From the NCBI GenBank assembly GCA_047605205.1, contig JASGGE010000003.1, positions 19,506-83,505 on the forward strand: 64,000 nt of DNA, read 5' to 3'. The notes beneath the pieces are model-generated. The model was not told where the DNA came from. It saw only the letters and a program-made list of their open reading frames with translations, and ran no database searches. Positions within the stretch are counted from its first letter, which is position 1. Each line of letters begins with the position of its first letter. This DNA is from Siphonobacter sp047605205 (GTDB lineage: Bacteria; Bacteroidota; Bacteroidia; Cytophagales; Spirosomataceae). Of this stretch, positions 1-8,881 are shown piece by piece. Made by a program: the position numbers and the translations under genes.

Positions 1-9
1 GTCGATAAA

Positions 10-1005
10 GTGGCTAATCGTTTTTTGATGATTATGCTGTTGTGTGTTCTTTGGATGGGATGCCGTAGGGAAGAAGAAATGGCGGGGGCTGAACGTTCTC
101 TTACTTTGGATAGCCTTTCTTTTTTGGAAACCGATATGCCGAGGGGAGTATATTGCAACAAGCTACTCTTTACAAATGATTCAACTGGTTTTGTAGTAGG
201 GAATAATGGATATTTGTCGAAAACAACCAATGGAGGAAAACATTGGGAGAGCCTTGATTCTCATACTTCTACAGCATCCTTACTGGATATTACGTTTATT
301 AACGAAACTACTGGATTTATCATTGGATATGATTCAGAACGAGCAAGGGGAATTTTACTAGAAACCCAAGATGGCGGGCAAACCTGGACAGTCAAAAAAG
401 AGGGATCTGATTTTGAACCTCAGAGTATTAATTTCCCATCTTCTTCAGTTGGCTATTTGCTGAATGGGGCTACTTCCATCTTAAAAACTCAGGACGGTGG
501 GAATTCCTGGCAGAGCATGTTGCTGCCAGAAAATACCTTGGCAACAGGTGTTTTTTTTAAAACGAATCAAGAGGGAATAGTAACTGCTTTAAATGGAACT
601 TATTATGTAACCAATGATGGAGGAAATACTTGGAATAACAAACAAACTTCTATCACGGATCATTTATACCAAGTTTATTATGTAGGAAGCAAGACCATTC
701 TTCAGGCCGATAGTAGGCTAGTCGAAATCGTAAATGGAGATTCATATAAGATAAGGGAGATCCACTATGCCAGACCAATTTGTTTTCTTAATGAAAAACA
801 AGCCATAGGAATTGGGTTGAATTATGAATCAACGGATGCTTATTCATTAGGTCATATAATGGTTACGAATGACGGATGGGCAAGCTATGTCAGAAGAACC
901 TATTCGAATGCGATATCGTTTAAAGGGATTGCCCGGATGAATGAAGATAAAGTGATGATTATCGGATATGGAAGTAGTACAATTGTAGCAATACTGGCTT
1001 TGTAA
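10..1005 (+). CDS. Ycf48-like/BNR-repeat lipoprotein
   Basis: The N-terminus is a lipoprotein signal with lipobox LWMGC (Cys18 from the GTG start; an in-frame ATG at 28 would make it Cys12). At least four Asp-box/BNR-type repeats follow (TNGGKHWES, TQDGGQTWTV, TQDGGNSWQS, TNDGGNTWNN at about residues 73, 119, 160, 201), as in Ycf48-like beta-propellers. It is therefore probably a lipid-anchored propeller in the cell envelope; its ligand cannot be read from sequence. The frame is open to the left edge of the window, so the true start could lie upstream. It is convergent with the next gene, with about 290 bases between them in which no feature is evident. Confidence 0.75.
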   Translation: MANRFLMIMLLCVLWMGCRREEEMAGAERSLTLDSLSFLETDMPRGVYCNKLLFTNDSTGFVVGNNGYLSKTTNGGKHWESLDSHTSTASLLDITFINETTGFIIGYDSERARGILLETQDGGQTWTVKKEGSDFEPQSINFPSSSVGYLLNGATSILKTQDGGNSWQSMLLPENTLATGVFFKTNQEGIVTALNGTYYVTNDGGNTWNNKQTSITDHLYQVYYVGSKTILQADSRLVEIVNGDSYKIREIHYARPICFLNEKQAIGIGLNYESTDAYSLGHIMVTNDGWASYVRRTYSNAISFKGIARMNEDKVMIIGYGSSTIVAILAL

Positions 1006-1294
1006 GTTTCACTATAACCCTTCATAAAATGACAAAACGTATAGTGTTATTTTGTTTTGCATAATTATTCATCATCCCAAATTAAGAATTATTGAAATAG
1101 TATGAATTTTTCTTGCGTAATGACAAATGAGGTATCCAAACTGTGGAAGAAAATAATTTCAGTGTGAATCCTGTACGTATGGTTGATAAATAGCAAGACC
1201 AAGCTTGAATGTTTTTCGAGATTACACCTACCAGGGCTTTATATAAATCTACTTTCATAGGTAGGTTTGAATAAGCTCAAAACCATGAGCATCT

Positions 1295-1996
1295 TTAGAA
1301 CTGATAAAAAATGCCGATCGTCCCGTTAAAGCCATTTATTTTTTCATGATACATCGAAATTGTTCGACCTGAACTATTATTAAGATTGGTGTATGAAACG
1401 GAGAAATCTGGTTTTGTACTCGCATAATCACCTCTCAGAGCAAGACCCAAATGTGAGAAAATGGCATAACGTAGGCCTGCACCGAGTTGATAAGCAAAGC
1501 TCGTAGCGGTAGCCTTATTCTGGGTAAAGCTGGATTCGTCTTCCAAACCAACATTTAAAGCAGGCAAAGTCGTATTTGAAATGCCGACCAAAGCTCTCAG
1601 ATCCAGTGTGAATTTATGACAGGTAAATGAATAATAAGGCCCCACTAATAACGAACGCAGTTGATAATGTTTACTGGATACCGTGGCTTCATCTACGTCA
1701 AAATCTTCAAGGTATCCTTCCGCCAGCGACTGCGTATGAACCTTGTAATCAGCCTGCACAATAGTAGCTCCTATGCCGAAGTGTTTTCCAGGAAACCAGG
1801 CTCCCTGAATCCCAAGATTAGCCCCCGTCCGTGCAAAACCAGAAGCTGGATTAGAGTAATCGTTTTTGGAAAAATTGCCGGAAACACCGGCTATTCCCCC
1901 GAACACTTCTACAAACGAGCGAGCTTTTTCCTGAGCCTGAGCTAAGGTCAGGTTTAATAAACTAGCCAGGAAAAAAAGATAGCAAAATTGTTTCAT
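1295..1996 (-). CDS. Outer-membrane beta-barrel protein, porin-like (233 aa)
   Basis: A cleavable signal peptide (MKQFCYLFFLASLLNLTLAQ, then AQ) precedes alternating amphipathic strands and ends in FYQF, a terminal aromatic residue typical of outer-membrane barrels. Size and pattern fit the Bacteroidota OMP_b-brl families (OmpW/OprF-barrel-like). Its start is 20 bases after the stop of the upstream lipoprotein gene, so it is probably the last gene of the TonB receptor-lipoprotein-barrel transcript. The substrate is unknown; by context it may assist the same metal-uptake receptor. Confidence 0.65.
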   Translation of the reverse strand: MKQFCYLFFLASLLNLTLAQAQEKARSFVEVFGGIAGVSGNFSKNDYSNPASGFARTGANLGIQGAWFPGKHFGIGATIVQADYKVHTQSLAEGYLEDFDVDEATVSSKHYQLRSLLVGPYYSFTCHKFTLDLRALVGISNTTLPALNVGLEDESSFTQNKATATSFAYQLGAGLRYAIFSHLGLALRGDYASTKPDFSVSYTNLNNSSGRTISMYHEKINGFNGTIGIFYQF

Positions 1997-2016
1997 AAGA
2001 GGATCGTATCTAAAAC

Positions 2017-2574
2017 TTATTTAATGATTACGGTGAAGTCGGTATCCAGATCTGAAGAGCCAGGCGTAGCGGTACCATCCTTTACATTAGGCTGGTGACG
2101 AAGAACGACATTTAGCGTCCCGGTGCTGGCGGCTCCTGTCGTGACATCATAAGTTAGGCCAACCGGATAAGGACCAGGGGAAGGGTTTGTGTCTTCATCC
2201 GTGATGGTGACTCCCAGGTTTAGGTCACTACTGGGGGTGTACACAAACAGGTGGATATTTTCCCGTTCCTTAATTTCTGCGGTTACATCCGTTGCAGGAT
2301 TTGTAGAATTATCTGTCAGGAGGATTACCCCTGAATACGAGGTATTTGCCTTCAGATTGAGCGTTGCGTCAGAGAAGTCAGGTGTTGAATTTAGATCATC
2401 TACCGTTGCGGTTACGACATCACTTGTGTCGGCTTTGTTGGTAAGCTGCAGCGTTACCGTTGTCAGGGATTCATTATCAATCGTTGGGGCAACCGATTGT
2501 TCTTCCTTATTACAAGCACCCAGTAAGGATAGCATCACTATACTAAAAACGATAGCAGTGTAGACTCGTTTCAT
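2017..2574 (-). CDS. Lipoprotein linked to TonB receptor (185 aa)
   Basis: The lipobox LLGAC places the lipidated Cys at residue 21. The mature part is Thr/Asp/Asn-rich with a beta-sandwich look, ending in a repeat of Asp-rich turns (DEDTNPSPGPYPVG and SSDLDTDFTVIIK). No named domain is recognised. It starts 28 bases downstream of the TonB receptor stop on the same strand, so co-transcription and a helper role at the outer membrane are likely. The many acidic residues would suit cation binding, but that is inference only. Confidence 0.6.
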   Translation of the reverse strand: MKRVYTAIVFSIVMLSLLGACNKEEQSVAPTIDNESLTTVTLQLTNKADTSDVVTATVDDLNSTPDFSDATLNLKANTSYSGVILLTDNSTNPATDVTAEIKERENIHLFVYTPSSDLNLGVTITDEDTNPSPGPYPVGLTYDVTTGAASTGTLNVVLRHQPNVKDGTATPGSSDLDTDFTVIIK

Positions 2575-2602
2575 GAGAAAAAAGGTATTAATTGACTGAT
2601 AA

Positions 2603-4948
2603 TTAAAAGGGAACTTTCAGTTTTAGCATCACATTACGGCCTGGCTCATCTGCGAAATAGCGAAAGCGGTTCAGGTAATCGCGGTATACCGTATTCATCA
2701 GATTGGTACCAGTTACGATAATTCCTACTGACTGTTTGGCAATAGCCAGGGTGGTTCCTAGTTCAGCTCCTAACAGAAAATATGCCGGTGGTGGCGGTGC
2801 AAAATCACCGGTGTAGATATACTGACCATTTTCTAATCTGCTACTAACGGCTGGAGCCCGGTTTTGATGAGCGACAAACAAAGTCGTCAGACGAACATAA
2901 GGCTGGCGGAATTTTTTCCAGTTTCCTGCCAGATAGGAAATACTATTTTCGGTTCGCTGGGGCGTAATGGATACCAGATAATCATGATGGGTATGGTCAT
3001 AAGCGAACAAAAGAGAGGTTTTCGAATTCAGACTTAGCTTCGAGCTCAGATCATAGGATAACGTCAGATCAACGCCCCGAAAGGTTGCCCGTACCTGATC
3101 ATACGTGTAGGATGGAAACGTTCCACGTTGTTTAACGACAGGAAGGGAATCGGGCTTGAGATAGATGTAATTTGAAATCAGATTATTGTATAACCCGAGT
3201 TCTGCCGTCAGTCGTTTTTTAGTGTAAATGAACGACAGGTTAGCATTATACGCCTTTTCTGGAACCAGATTTTCATTACCATGTTCGTAAGCCACTGCAC
3301 TCTGGTGCAAGCCATCTGAATAGAGATCAGCAACGTTAGGAGCCCGCCAGGCTGTGCTGACATTAGCCAGTATACTCAGATGATTATGAAGCTGGTACGA
3401 TGCTCCCAGTGAGGCATTACTGTTCGACCAGGTATGCGTTTTAAAATAGACGGTATTGGTTAGTTCGTCCAGAAAATAAGCTCTTAACCAGCGATAATCG
3501 TACCGGATTCCTGCTTCCAACTGCAACTGCTTACGCCTGAATTGTTCGAGTACGAATGCCCCGCCCGCGTACGTACGGTAATTGGGAATGAGAAAAAGAT
3601 ATTCCCGAACATTTCCCTGCGTCAAGCCGGTAAACCCTGCCGAACTTGACCACTGCCCTGAGGGTTTGGTTTTTGCTTTCTCCCATATCAAATCAGCGGT
3701 ATGAGTCACTAATTTTAAATAGAGTTCGGGAGTAAGTGCCCCACTAAAGGGAACGTAATCATATTCCTGACGCAGGTTTTGTTGCCTGGCTGCGGTTATC
3801 GTAAAAGTGCCCCACCGATCGGACCTTAGAAAGGCTTTAAGTTTAATTAGATCATGCTGCACATCCTGATACGGTCGTTCTAACTGATACGAAAAACCGG
3901 GTTGTACCAAAGGCTCACTACGCTGCAAAGCCGCATATAAGTCGGCTAGACTACCAATCTGTGCTCCAGTGAAAAGACCAATTTTAGTAGCAAAACGGCT
4001 ATAGAATAATTCAATGCCGAGTTTCTTTCGATCATAATGAATATCGGTTGAGAAGTTTCGTTCCCGGTAACTGGTGTTCTCCAGATAATAATGCGGCGTT
4101 TTTACATAACCCGATTGCTTTAGCGTTCCCTGAACACGAGCACTCAAGCCGCTCAGAGCACCACTAAAGGCCCCCTCCATTCGTCCTGAAACAATTCCCA
4201 TTCGTCCATTCGAGCCTCCTGCTATATTAACTTCTCCACTCAGGCCCGGATCGGCGGGCATATCTTTTGGCTCTACCAGTATGACTCCCCCAATGGCATC
4301 CGATCCGTAGCGAATACTTGCTGCACCCTTAATCACCGTTAGCCGGGACGCCAGAAAAGCATCAATTTCAGGGGCGTGTTCACTGCCCCATTGTTGGCCC
4401 TCCTGTCGAATTCCATTATTCAGAATCAGTATCCGATTGCTGTGTAAGCCATGAATGACCGGTTTGGAAATGGTCGGCCCCGTTTGAATGGAGTATAAGC
4501 CGGTTATTGCTTTTAACATTTCTCCCAGCGACTGCCCACGAACCTGATCAAGAGCTTGTCCGGCTAATTCCGATTGGACCTGTAGGAGCTGTTGGCCTTC
4601 AGAACGATGTTGTGTTATCCTGAGTTCCTGTAAATCAGTGGCCTTAGATACCAGCCGAAACTGAAGTATGCCAGATTGTGGTATACTGATTTGTCTTTCT
4701 TGTGGGATATATCCCAGGAATTGACAACGTAGCAAATAATTACCCGGGCAAAGTAAAGGTACCGTAAAATGGCCCAGCGAGTCCGTTATGGTTCCTCGGG
4801 ATATTCCCTCCAGCCAGATACGTGCTCCAATAAGCGGCAACCCGTCCGTCCGTTCTACCACTCCACGAATTGAATCCCGGCAGGCAATTTGTGCATGGGC
4901 TTTTGAATACCACATCATTATACCAATAAGTACCACCCAATTTTTCAT
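2603..4948 (-). CDS. TonB-dependent receptor, likely metal (zinc-type) uptake
   Basis: The 781-aa protein has a signal peptide, a CarboxypepD_reg-like domain (about residues 22-105), a plug domain with the NNGIRQEGQQWGSEHAPEID and YGSDAIGGVI signatures, and a 22-strand-type barrel ending in the aromatic LKLKVPF. The plug signature resembles ZnuD-like TonB receptors. It would import a scarce ligand through the outer membrane using TonB energy. Two 7-1-7 palindromes lie just upstream, and a dead COG0523 GTPase gene is divergent to it; both contexts suggest repression by a Fur-family regulator, most simply Zur. The ligand is inferred, not shown. Confidence 0.85.
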   Translation of the reverse strand: MKNWVVLIGIMMWYSKAHAQIACRDSIRGVVERTDGLPLIGARIWLEGISRGTITDSLGHFTVPLLCPGNYLLRCQFLGYIPQERQISIPQSGILQFRLVSKATDLQELRITQHRSEGQQLLQVQSELAGQALDQVRGQSLGEMLKAITGLYSIQTGPTISKPVIHGLHSNRILILNNGIRQEGQQWGSEHAPEIDAFLASRLTVIKGAASIRYGSDAIGGVILVEPKDMPADPGLSGEVNIAGGSNGRMGIVSGRMEGAFSGALSGLSARVQGTLKQSGYVKTPHYYLENTSYRERNFSTDIHYDRKKLGIELFYSRFATKIGLFTGAQIGSLADLYAALQRSEPLVQPGFSYQLERPYQDVQHDLIKLKAFLRSDRWGTFTITAARQQNLRQEYDYVPFSGALTPELYLKLVTHTADLIWEKAKTKPSGQWSSSAGFTGLTQGNVREYLFLIPNYRTYAGGAFVLEQFRRKQLQLEAGIRYDYRWLRAYFLDELTNTVYFKTHTWSNSNASLGASYQLHNHLSILANVSTAWRAPNVADLYSDGLHQSAVAYEHGNENLVPEKAYNANLSFIYTKKRLTAELGLYNNLISNYIYLKPDSLPVVKQRGTFPSYTYDQVRATFRGVDLTLSYDLSSKLSLNSKTSLLFAYDHTHHDYLVSITPQRTENSISYLAGNWKKFRQPYVRLTTLFVAHQNRAPAVSSRLENGQYIYTGDFAPPPPAYFLLGAELGTTLAIAKQSVGIIVTGTNLMNTVYRDYLNRFRYFADEPGRNVMLKLKVPF

Positions 4949-4960
4949 AAGAGTAGCACA

Positions 4961-4993
4961 ATATGCAACATTAATTGCAACAATGTTGCATAT
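4961..4993. promoter_or_regulatory. Fur-family (Zur-like) operator 1
   Basis: A 12-bp perfect inverted repeat (ATATGCAACATT / AATGTTGCATAT) encloses nine bases. Inside it, 4976-4990 is a perfect 7-1-7 palindrome, TGCAACA-A-TGTTGCA, the geometry of Fur/Zur boxes. It lies 28 bases upstream of the TonB receptor ATG, where bound protein would block transcription. The regulator itself is not in the window. Confidence 0.6.
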
Positions 4994-5097
4994 GTGTACA
5001 TTAAAGTCTAATTAAATTTCTGCGAACAATTTGTTATTTGATATATAAGATACTGATTTTCAGAAAAGTATATTAAGCTAGAAAGCAATAAATATAT

Positions 5098-5112
5098 TGC
5101 AATATTGTTGCA
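5098..5112. promoter_or_regulatory. Fur-family (Zur-like) operator 2
   Basis: TGCAATA-T-TGTTGCA is a 7-1-7 palindrome with one mismatched pair, and is nearly the same sequence as operator 1, 122 bases away. It sits about 50 bases upstream of the first recognisable codon of the COG0523 pseudogene on the plus strand, so each of the two divergent genes had its own site. Confidence 0.5.
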
Positions 5113-5164
5113 TTTACGGAACTGCTTAACTGTCAAAGTAAAAAACAGGCTAGTGCCTGGCCTC

Positions 5165-5528
5165 CTGAAAAAACTTCCAGTGATGCCCTGAGCAGCTTTC
5201 CAGCAGCCGGCAAAATGAGTCTATGCAGCATAAGCATGGACTTAAAGTAGCGGTAATTGTCAATGACATGAGCGAGGTAAACACAGCTGTTCAGACGGGG
5301 GCCTGCTCAAAAGTGGTTTCCCGGACGGAAGAAAAAATTGGTAGAAATATGCTGTATGCCTGGAGAGGACTTCATGATTGAAGTGGAGCACACGAAGAGC
5401 GTTTTGATTATGGGTTGATTGAATTTACTGGGATGCGTGTGACTGAGATTTTCAGTTACGCCGACGGGAAGAGTTGGTTGGATACGGTAATAACGGTGGT
5501 CGTTTTAGGAGAGTTACCCCCAAATTAA
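5165..5528 (+). pseudogene. Decayed COG0523/CobW-type GTPase (metallochaperone)
   Basis: Reading across frames gives pieces, in order, of the N-terminal half of a COG0523 GTPase. KKLPV stands behind CTG in the place of the start, and LSSFPAAGK is in the place of the Walker A loop. VAVIVNDMSEVNT (from about 5251) is an almost perfect family motif. The zinc-binding GCxCC stretch is shortened by small deletions near 5343-5370, then come DFMIEVEHTKS, DYGLIEFTG and LDTVITVV. At least three frameshifts are needed, the start codon is lost and the C-terminal half is absent. COG0523 proteins of this subtype are commonly Zur-regulated zinc chaperones. The gene is dead here, so its role must be lost or taken over by a paralogue elsewhere. 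Confidence 0.8.
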
Positions 5529-5606
5529 AATAATTATCGCACTTTAAGAAGGTAAAAGGCGATAATACTGCTCTTCAAGAACGAAAATCTTTGTCGCTAT
5601 AAACAA

Positions 5607-6956
5607 CTAAAACCTGGATTTTACCTTTTGTTTATTAACAGTATATTCATAATAAATAAAAAGGCTAACCGAAAGAATCGCCAGACTGCCAATAAACCAA
5701 TATTCGTACTCGGATAATTTGGCTATACTAATGGTTATCACATTCTCTTGTGTAGTAAGACGTTCCACCAACCATCCTAGAGCCGCTATACCTGCCAGGA
5801 AGGCTCCTGTTAGTCTAAACCAGTGGTAAAAAGGCGTTTTACTTATTAATAAAAGCCAGGGCATCACAATTGCTATAATCATCAACTGCATGAGTTCAAT
5901 ACCTAAGTTGAACCCCAGAATACTTAATACCATAGGCCATGTATCAAGCCGTAAATTGGCCAAGGTACCCGCAAAAGCCAGACCGTGAATCAGGCCAAAG
6001 CCTCCTGCTATCCAAGTTTCCCGACCAGGAAATAGAGGACGTGCCGCGTGAATTGCCGATAGGAAGATGGAAAAGGCAATGAGTATTTCAACAAGTTGTG
6101 AAGGCCCCTGTATCCATCCCAGCGAGCCTATTAGCAGCGTAATGGAATGGCCTATCGTAAAAGCTGTGACAATGCGAACCAACCGCAATAGGCTATACGA
6201 AATTCCGCCGAATTTACCCCATCGTTTCCCGGCAGTCAGTAAAGGAGCAGGCAAGAGTAATACAATTAAAAACAGTAAGTGATCTGTTCCGTCTTTAATA
6301 TGCTCCATCCCTATTTCCATCATCCTTTTAAAGCCTTTCCACCAGTTACCCGTTTGTAAACTAATTTCCAACGGATCAATAACATTATCCCGGTTATTCC
6401 AGCTAATGATTTGTGGTTCGGAATTTGTATCGTGAACATTACCCGTTTCCCAATCACTTCTTATTGCTACAAAGGCCACGTGATTGATAACTTGATGCAT
6501 GATTACACTGTAATCAAGAAAGAATTTTCGGGTACTTTCATGGTTTGATGGAATAAGTTCAACGTCAGCATTTACCTCCCAATAATGGTTTACCTGATCT
6601 GCGTATAATCCTTTAGCCATTTTCAGGCCATTTACTTTTACCTGCCAGGGATGATTCCTGGACACATAAGCGTGAATATGCTGCAGGAGATAGGCAGTTA
6701 ACTCGGGGCCCCATTGATTGATAATATTTTCAGGATTACGAGATAGGTTATGCCCGAAAGCAAGCTCTAATTCCGGTACGGGCATTTGAACTTCCAGCAA
6801 AACTTTACCCGGTTGAACATCTACAAACACCAAGGTATTAGGAGAAGGATGAGCCTCAAGAGGAACCGGATTAAAAAGAAGAAGCAATAAGATTGATAAA
6901 AACATCCCCCAAAAACGAATTTGAAGGATGTTTTTACTAATGCACAAAATTGACAT
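5607..6956 (-). CDS. HupE/UreJ-family membrane protein (449 aa)
   Basis: After a signal/anchor segment (about residues 15-35), residues 36-200 form an extracytoplasmic domain. The rest is the HupE/UreJ_2 membrane domain, with motifs GMEHIKDGTDHLLF (216-229), AFTIGHSITL (265-274) and GLIHGLAFAG (321-330), and about seven membrane segments. The His/Asp in these motifs are the presumed metal-path residues. HupE/UreJ proteins are implicated in nickel or cobalt transport; the local context here suggests zinc or another transition metal. It follows the DUF3500 gene by 22 bases, forming a two-gene unit, and converges with the COG0523 pseudogene. Confidence 0.8.
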   Translation of the reverse strand: MSILCISKNILQIRFWGMFLSILLLLLFNPVPLEAHPSPNTLVFVDVQPGKVLLEVQMPVPELELAFGHNLSRNPENIINQWGPELTAYLLQHIHAYVSRNHPWQVKVNGLKMAKGLYADQVNHYWEVNADVELIPSNHESTRKFFLDYSVIMHQVINHVAFVAIRSDWETGNVHDTNSEPQIISWNNRDNVIDPLEISLQTGNWWKGFKRMMEIGMEHIKDGTDHLLFLIVLLLPAPLLTAGKRWGKFGGISYSLLRLVRIVTAFTIGHSITLLIGSLGWIQGPSQLVEILIAFSIFLSAIHAARPLFPGRETWIAGGFGLIHGLAFAGTLANLRLDTWPMVLSILGFNLGIELMQLMIIAIVMPWLLLISKTPFYHWFRLTGAFLAGIAALGWLVERLTTQENVITISIAKLSEYEYWFIGSLAILSVSLFIYYEYTVNKQKVKSRF

Positions 6957-6978
6957 AGACTTGAAACTATTATAATAC

Positions 6979-8379
6979 TTATAAGCCTATATAATCACGT
7001 GTCTGATCTCTCATGACCGTATGATAGTGAATTTGATCAGAAATCACGACACCATTCTGGCAGACAAATTCAATCCAGACACTTGGTCCGTCAATTCGGA
7101 CATAATCTGTATTAGTCGTTAAAAATGAAGTGGCTGTACCAGCTGTAGCACTAGTATTGCTGGCATAGGTTACGTACGTGTCAGCCAACTCATCTTGATA
7201 AATAGCTAAGTACTTAGCGGCAGAGGTAGCGTCCACATCATTTACCCAGGTCGCAATCGCCGTCAGCACTGCCGTTTGGGCAGTCGTACTGAGTGCACTT
7301 ACTTTGATTCCCTGTTTAGTGCTAGGGAAGGTATTGGTGGTGGAGCCTGGCACCATTAAGCAATCAGAAAACGTTTCAGAAATCTTTGCTGAAGCCAATT
7401 CTGTGCTACTAAACGAACCTAACATGTTCTGCATAGCAGTATGCTCACTTTCAATTGGACCCGAGTAGGTAGTTCCGTTATAAGTGAAAGAACCTTTGGG
7501 TTCTACCGCTTCATGTAAGGGGGTAATACTGATAACTTCGCCGGCACTATAGGTAATATTTTGTGCATAGTGGTGTCCACCAAACTGGAGCATCCATTTT
7601 CCGGTGGTTGAGGGAGTACCTAAAAAAGCAATCACGTAATTCCCTTCAGTATAACCGCTAGCAGACAGGCCTAAGTAACTATCCGCCATTCTAATTTGGT
7701 TAAATTCATCATACCCTTCTCCTGTATCAGTACCCGATGCTGCTTGAATTAAGGCTAGTGCAGCGGTTTTTTGCGTGTCACTCAGACTACTAAACAGTAA
7801 GCCATTCCGGCATTCCAAAGCACAGGGTAAATTAGACCAACGTTTCGCATTCGTCAGATTTAAGGTAAGAACCACGGAAGCTTGCTGGGTTGTTGATAAA
7901 GTGGCCAGAAAAGCATTAGCTAAACAGACTATCTTCGATACTCCGGACTCATCATCACAGTCTGTAGTACTACTGGATGACGAACTTACGGTTAAGCTTA
8001 GTGAACAGGACTGTCCGCCAAATGTAATCGCAAAAGAAGCCGTACCAGAGGAAGTAGGCGTACCAGTAATAGTATAGGTAAGGTTGCCTGCTCCACTAGC
8101 TAAGGTTCCCGCTTCCAGGGTTGCTGTAAGACCTGTCACCCCAGTAGAGGCAATGGCAGTGCCCGCTGAGTAAGCAACTCCATTACCTCCTGTATATGGA
8201 ACAGTAGCGGAACCAGAGTAAACAGTGTTTTCTGTGGCAGTAGCTGAAAATGTAACCGATGAACACGTTAAAGCAGAGACAGTTGCTGTTGTTACCGCGT
8301 CTTCATTCTTTTTGCAGGACAGAAGATAGAAGGCAACTAGAAAGAGAAACAGTGAAATCGGAATTACTTTTTGTCTCAT
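6979..8379 (-). CDS. DUF3500 lipoprotein with N-terminal Ig-like region
   Basis: The lipobox LLSC gives lipid-Cys22. Residues 30-140 are a Ser/Thr/Gly-rich beta domain with the putative-Ig look of many Cytophagales surface proteins, followed by a Ser run and then a DUF3500 domain (about 145-466). Conserved-looking histidine clusters stand out: FGGHHYAQN, HEAVEPKG, ESEHTAM and HYH at 451-453. The function of DUF3500 is unknown; the His pattern and the HupE gene 22 bases downstream suggest metal binding at the cell surface or in the periplasm, which is inference. A half-site resembling the nearby operators (GTTGC near 8435) lies upstream but is not a full palindrome. Confidence 0.75.
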   Translation of the reverse strand: MRQKVIPISLFLFLVAFYLLSCKKNEDAVTTATVSALTCSSVTFSATATENTVYSGSATVPYTGGNGVAYSAGTAIASTGVTGLTATLEAGTLASGAGNLTYTITGTPTSSGTASFAITFGGQSCSLSLTVSSSSSSTTDCDDESGVSKIVCLANAFLATLSTTQQASVVLTLNLTNAKRWSNLPCALECRNGLLFSSLSDTQKTAALALIQAASGTDTGEGYDEFNQIRMADSYLGLSASGYTEGNYVIAFLGTPSTTGKWMLQFGGHHYAQNITYSAGEVISITPLHEAVEPKGSFTYNGTTYSGPIESEHTAMQNMLGSFSSTELASAKISETFSDCLMVPGSTTNTFPSTKQGIKVSALSTTAQTAVLTAIATWVNDVDATSAAKYLAIYQDELADTYVTYASNTSATAGTATSFLTTNTDYVRIDGPSVWIEFVCQNGVVISDQIHYHTVMRDQTRDYIGL

Positions 8380-8495
8380 AAGAGTATGTATTTAAAATCG
8401 TTTTAATAGCTAGTACGCCATTAAAAGTGAAAATGTTGCCAAGAATAATAAATTAATTATACTTCCTTGTGTATTTCTTAGGCAGGCCTGAATGC

Positions 8496-8618
8496 TTAGG
8501 CTATCACTGACACCTCAATCTTTTTGCCTGTTTCTTCAAAAAGGCCCTCGAAGGTTTCCCGGATCAGTTCGCCGGGATGTGCCGAACCAAAAAATACTTC
8601 TAACGAAATGAAGATACA
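8496..8618 (-). pseudogene. HigA-like antitoxin N-terminal remnant
   Basis: A 40-codon open stretch without an in-frame ATG reads FFGSAHPGELIRETFEGLF and EETGKKIEVSVIA before a TAA. AHPGEL-I-RE is the N-terminal signature of HigA-type helix-turn-helix antitoxins; the DNA-binding helices that should follow are missing. No toxin gene is adjacent. It is best read as a fragment left after deletion of a toxin-antitoxin or mobile segment next to the tRNA gene. The family call rests on a short match only. Confidence 0.35.
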
Positions 8619-8631
8619 TTATCACTGCAAA

Positions 8632-8667
8632 TAAAAAAAGCACTTAGCAATTTGAGTTGCCAAGTGC
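8632..8667 (-). terminator. Terminator downstream of tRNA-Val
   Basis: GCACTT-a-GCAA / TTGC-c-AAGTGC hairpin (8640-8667, 6-nt loop) followed on the minus strand by a seven-T run (8633-8639). It also has five T on the plus side, so it may work in both directions. Confidence 0.7.
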
Positions 8668-8678
8668 TTTTTGAAGAG

Positions 8679-8753
8679 TGGGTGATGAGGGATTCGAACC
8701 CCCGACCCTCTGCTTGTAAGGCAGATGCTCTGAACCAGCTGAGCTAATCACCC
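8679..8753 (-). tRNA. tRNA-Val (anticodon TAC)
   Basis: The minus strand folds as a full cloverleaf: 7-bp acceptor stem GGGTGAT/ATCACCC, D-arm with AGCTCAGCTGGTT, anticodon stem TCTGC/GCAGA around loop CTTACAA (anticodon TAC), and T-arm with GGTTCGAAT. The discriminator base is A, and CCA is not encoded. Reads GUA and, with modified U34, other valine codons. A terminator lies directly downstream. Confidence 0.97.
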
Positions 8754-8881
8754 TTGTTTTATACTATATCCGTCGTTTGGGACTGCAAACATAGGGAATT
8801 AAACACTCCTTTGGCAAGTATCTGCGGAATTATTTTTATGTTTTTTTGCAGGTTGTTGAAAATCAGAGGCCGAATGCTTAT

